Shown here: one piece after another, positions 15,001 through 17,142 of the stretch | How positions within the stretch are numbered: position 1 is the stretch's first letter | Layout: the number at the start of each line of letters is the position of its first letter | NCBI GenBank assembly: GCA_964429655.1 | Contig: CAYSCZ010000065.1 | Coordinates: 1 to 17,142 of the forward strand | DNA: 17,142 nt | Source of the DNA: CAYSCZ01 sp964429655 | GTDB taxonomy: Bacteria; Bacteroidota; Bacteroidia; Cytophagales; Cyclobacteriaceae | Reading direction: 5' to 3' | Notes under the pieces: generated by a model | Database searches by the model: none | What the model was told of the DNA's origin: nothing | What the model saw: only the letters and a program-made list of their open reading frames with translations | Made by a program: the position numbers and the translations under genes

Positions 15001-15692
15001 ATAATCAGATCAAGGAAATATTGACAGTTTTCGAAATGCCACCCGGTTATGAATATAAATTTGGAGGTGAGCAGGAAAAGCAAGCTGAAGAGATGGCATT
15101 CTTAAGTCAGGCCCTACTACTGGCGATTTTTATCATTTTCTTAATCATAGTTGCCCAATTCAATAAAATCACAACACCATTGATAATAATGTCATCGGTT
15201 GTGTTAAGCACAGCTGGCGTATTTCTTGGTTTGTTTGTGTTTAATATGGAGTTTGTTATTATCATGACTATGATCGGAATAATTTCCCTGGCCGGGGTTG
15301 TGGTTAATAATGCCATCGTTTTGATTGATTTTATTGAATTAAGTAGAAAACGTCGCAGTATTCAGTTGAATGTTGAAATGTTGCCTTTTTCTGAAATAAA
15401 TAAAGCTATTATTGAAGCAGGAAAAACAAGGTTACGACCGGTGATCCTGACAGCAGTTACGACCATCCTCGGGTTAATACCATTGGCAGTAGGTATAAAT
15501 ATAAATTTCATTAAATTCTTTAAAGAATATGATGCCGACTTTTATCTCGGCGGTGATAACGTCATTTTCTGGGGCCCCATGTCATGGACTATAATCTTTG
15601 GATTAACTTTTGCGACGTTCTTAACACTGGTTATTGTACCGGTGATGTACCAATTCTTTGCTAAAATCAATCGATGGATGGGGGTTACATAG
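12063..15692 (+). CDS. RND-family efflux permease with N-terminal coiled-coil extension
   Basis: This inner-membrane proton-driven transporter is the energised part of the pump. Its 1209 residues exceed the usual 1020-1050, mainly because residues 1-90 form a Lys/Glu-rich coiled coil (about 10-88) before the usual start F-P-L-T-T-L-A-L-D-N and TM1 (about 104-121). The standard RND repeat follows: a periplasmic porter domain, TM2-6 with L-G-M-L-V-D-N-G-I-V-I-V-E-N (D489), extra hydrophobic segments after TM6, a second periplasmic domain, and TM8-12 with A-G-V-V-V-N-N-A-I-V-L-I-D-F. Where AcrB has the Asp pair and a TM10 Lys, this protein has D489-N490 and N1082. The periplasmic segment before the last TM is typical of Bacteroidota members. 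Substrate unknown: drug, bile-salt or lipid export are all possible. Confidence 0.94.
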   Translation: MGDKDKKTGKRIDKLEKEQSKLQKEQEKVESKTSKLKKFQQKIKDRLSQTKDEVEDTKEEIEESKKELDEVKNETKDIIERLEEKKKVDKEFPLTTLALDNRNTVYFLTFLFLVMGIIAYQTLPKDSYPEIEQPMVYVGTSHPGNSPLDMENLITRPLEKEINDISEIDNIRSTSVQDYSTIIVEFEPEYDIDDALQKVKDAVDRAEAELPNDLDQDPNVFDMNFSEFPIMNINLSGNYSLEELEDYAEDLKDELEKINEISSVDIRGVDEKEVKVKVDPYLMEARNVNFEDIENAISAENVTLSGGNMKQNGIRRAIRIVGEFDQPKEMNDIVVKHEKGNIVYLRDIAEVEFAYKDKESFARLGTQPVVSVDVVKRSGENLLAATEKINGVLDEMKDRLPVDLEISITNDQSEMTRELVSSLENNIISGMILVVLVLLFFLGTRNALFVGIAIPLSMFISFILLSIFGITVNMMILFSLILALGMLVDNGIVIVENVYRMMESGIKPIEATKKGVGEVAMPIIASTVTTLAAFLPLALWPGLVGQFMSYLPLGVMIVLAASLFVALVINPVLIYAFMKVDDRSRFDNKKIWRWIIIALVSGAIFITAGIYWLGNIFALIAFLIFLNVYVLTPASRKFQSSFLPWIEHLYSRTLTFALKGYNPIIFFWGTIGLLILAIGLNIVRPPNVLFFPENEPKYVNVFIEYPVGTDIEKTNKFAKHIEEKVIDVIKPYPWLIESVVAKVGQDTGDPNDPSSLGQSDTPNKARITVNFVEYKYRQGVATSDVMEEIRQTVLGYPGVIISVDKDAAGPPVGKPINIEVTGEDYAVLSNVVERMINYINESGIQGVENLQSDLETGKPELIVDIDREKARRFGLSTYGLANEIRTSLFGKEISKFKQGEEDYEIQLRLMDKYRYDLDALMNKRVTFRDQISGEFVSVPISAVANAQLSSTYGSVKRKDLDRMITIYSNVLGEYNATEINNQIKEILTVFEMPPGYEYKFGGEQEKQAEEMAFLSQALLLAIFIIFLIIVAQFNKITTPLIIMSSVVLSTAGVFLGLFVFNMEFVIIMTMIGIISLAGVVVNNAIVLIDFIELSRKRRSIQLNVEMLPFSEINKAIIEAGKTRLRPVILTAVTTILGLIPLAVGININFIKFFKEYDADFYLGGDNVIFWGPMSWTIIFGLTFATFLTLVIVPVMYQFFAKINRWMGVT

Positions 15693-17030
15693 ATGCAATA
15701 CTTTAAGAGGCATGTATTTAGTTTTATAATGGTTGGGATACTATCGCTGTTAGCCATTTGGTTGTTTTCCATTGTGCTAAGTCTTGGGTTGATAGCAAAA
15801 ATAATCATCTCAATCTTCAGCATATTATTGATTGAGTGGTATGTATTCCAAGGATTCAGAAGCTTAGTCAAAAAGAAGTATCCAAAGCGGCTGAAATTAT
15901 ATTATTGGGGATATTGGTTAGTTTTTTTTAGCCTACTGATTGGTCTTCTGGTGCATGATTATCTTGAGAACTATGATTTAAAATACCTGACCACACTTAT
16001 AAAAGCAGGTTTTTTTATAAACCTGCCCTGTAAGGTATTTGCAGCTATTGTCCTTTTTGTCGATGATCTCAGGATAGGATTTCAAAAAATTTCAAGTCGC
16101 CTTCAGCCTAAAGCAAAGCAACCTCAGCAAGGTGAGCGGATATCCCGTTCAATATTTTTAACCAAAGTAGCAGCGGTGGCTGGTACCATTCCTTTGATAA
16201 CATTAGGTTATGGGATCCATTCCGGGGCCTATGACTATCACATTCGAAGAAAAACCATTTATTTTAAAAAACTGCCGAAAGCACTCGATGGCCTGAAAGT
16301 TGGTCAAATATCTGATATTCACTCCGGTAGTTTTTTCGATAAAATAGCCGTTCAGGGTGGGGTGGATATGCTTATGAACGAAAAACCTGATATTATCTTC
16401 TTTACCGGAGATTTAGTGAACGACGAGAGTGCCGAAATCAAGGAATATTTTTCGATTTTTAAACAGGTGAAAGCGGACCTTGGTGTATTTTCTGTTATGG
16501 GTAACCATGACTATGGTACGTACAGGCACTGGGATAACCCCGCATTACAGCAGGCAGATGTCAAAAAGTTGCATCAGATCCAAAGAGCGATGGGTTGGAA
16601 CCTTTTGTTAAATCAAAAAGGTATTGTGAAGGTTGGCGGAGAGGAACTGCCAATAATAGGTGTGGAGAACTGGGGCAAAGGCCGCTTCCCAAGATACGGC
16701 GATTTGCAGCAAGCTGCCCGGGGATTGGATAAGGAACAATTTAAAATTTTATTATCGCATGATCCCAGCCACTGGGATGCGCAGGTTAGGCCTCATCATC
16801 CCGATATAGACCTTACGCTGTCCGGCCATACCCACGGGTTTCAGTTTGGTGTGGAGATAGGGGATATTAAGTGGAGCCCTTCCCAGTATATCTATGATCA
16901 GTGGGCAGGACTATATCAAAAAGATGACCAATTTTTATACGTGAATAGAGGTTTCGGATTCATTGGTTATCCGGGCAGAGTAGGTATACTTCCGGAGATC
17001 ACCATTTTGGAGTTGAAGGCGGTTGTATAG
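15693..17030 (+). CDS. Membrane-anchored metallophosphoesterase (YkuE/LpxG-like)
   Basis: This 445-residue protein has about four hydrophobic segments in its first 125 residues (near 10-30, 33-52, 70-87 and 107-123), another around 155-175, and then a calcineurin-type phosphoesterase domain. The two-metal site is complete: D208 and H210 in S-D-I-H-S-G, D240 in T-G-D-L-V-N-D, N271 and H272 in G-N-H-D-Y-G, H356 in L-S-H-D-P, and H379 and H381 in S-G-H-T-H-G. Family relatives include YkuE, YaeI and chlamydial LpxG, which hydrolyse UDP-diacylglucosamine or other phosphoesters; the substrate here is not known. Its ATG follows the permease stop codon with no spacing, so it is probably translationally coupled and the last gene of the efflux operon. 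Confidence 0.92.
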   Translation: MQYFKRHVFSFIMVGILSLLAIWLFSIVLSLGLIAKIIISIFSILLIEWYVFQGFRSLVKKKYPKRLKLYYWGYWLVFFSLLIGLLVHDYLENYDLKYLTTLIKAGFFINLPCKVFAAIVLFVDDLRIGFQKISSRLQPKAKQPQQGERISRSIFLTKVAAVAGTIPLITLGYGIHSGAYDYHIRRKTIYFKKLPKALDGLKVGQISDIHSGSFFDKIAVQGGVDMLMNEKPDIIFFTGDLVNDESAEIKEYFSIFKQVKADLGVFSVMGNHDYGTYRHWDNPALQQADVKKLHQIQRAMGWNLLLNQKGIVKVGGEELPIIGVENWGKGRFPRYGDLQQAARGLDKEQFKILLSHDPSHWDAQVRPHHPDIDLTLSGHTHGFQFGVEIGDIKWSPSQYIYDQWAGLYQKDDQFLYVNRGFGFIGYPGRVGILPEITILELKAVV

Positions 17031-17093
17031 TCCCATAACTCCTTTAGCCTCAGTGTTGTATGCAATCCACTGAAAACGTGTACCGGCGTTAAA

Positions 17094-17142
17094 CCCAGAA
17101 TTGTCATTAGACTTTCTATTACATGGTTAAATCACTTCAAAT
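17094..17142. repeat. Partial second copy of the 851-1015 element, cut by window end
   Basis: All 49 bases to the window end are identical to 851-899, in the same orientation. The flanking base sequence to the left is different (ggcgttaaa here, aatattat at the first copy), which fixes the element border at cccagaattg. It lies 63 nt beyond the stop of the phosphoesterase gene. The right half of this copy is outside the window. Confidence 0.9.

Noticed and set aside
17050..17073. Hairpin tcagtgttg/caa..cactga as terminator of the efflux operon
   Set aside because: The stem is short with a 2-nt bulge and no T-run follows on the plus strand, so it cannot be supported as an intrinsic terminator.
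851..17142. Whole window as a composite transposon bounded by the two repeats
   Set aside because: The block holds core genes (prs, rplY, pth, purL, tRNA-Gln) and no transposase, and the repeats look non-autonomous; dispersed copies of a small element are a simpler account.
1..17142. CRISPR arrays, defence genes, toxin-antitoxin pairs, prophage genes
   Set aside because: Checked by reading both strands and the gene list; no regularly spaced repeats, nucleases, integrases or phage structural genes were seen.

Overview
The window looks like chromosomal DNA of a member of the Bacteroidota, probably Cytophagales-like. The evidence is AT-rich coding sequence, a single-chain PurL, the prs-rplY-pth order, RND-pump proteins of the type common in that phylum, and promoter-like TAnnTTTG boxes. 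The lineage is inferred from protein character and not from a search. Most of the window is ordinary core genome plus one efflux operon. No clear new multi-gene system is visible. The unusual material is at the edges and in non-coding DNA.

Layout. 1-839: a 25-bp palindrome, then a decayed SAM-dependent methyltransferase gene (minus strand) with an in-frame stop, two frameshifts and an altered SAM-binding motif. 840-1276: gene-free. It holds a 165-bp MITE-like repeat (851-1015) with 18-bp terminal inverted repeats and possible 5-bp target duplications, and a separate bulged hairpin. 1277-3916 (minus): a probable prs-rplY-pth-bcp operon (PRPP synthesis, ribosomal protein L25/Ctc, peptidyl-tRNA hydrolase, peroxiredoxin). 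3930-4078: a Gln tRNA with its own promoter-like box and a good intrinsic terminator placed directly before prs. 4139-8638 (minus): purL, preceded by an alpha/beta hydrolase gene that has only a TTG start. 8854-17030 (plus): tetR - tolC-like outer membrane factor - lipoprotein membrane-fusion protein - RND permease - membrane-anchored metallophosphoesterase, with overlaps or gaps of at most 19 nt. 17094-17142: the first 49 bp of a second, direct-oriented copy of the 851-1015 repeat, cut by the window end.

How the genes work together. PRPP from Prs feeds de novo purine synthesis, where PurL acts. RplY and Pth both serve translation. The plus-strand operon encodes a complete tripartite efflux pump under a likely TetR-family autoregulator. 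A calcineurin-like phosphoesterase is appended so tightly that it is probably translationally coupled to the pump. The RND permease carries an unusual charged coiled-coil extension of about 90 residues at its cytoplasmic N-terminus.
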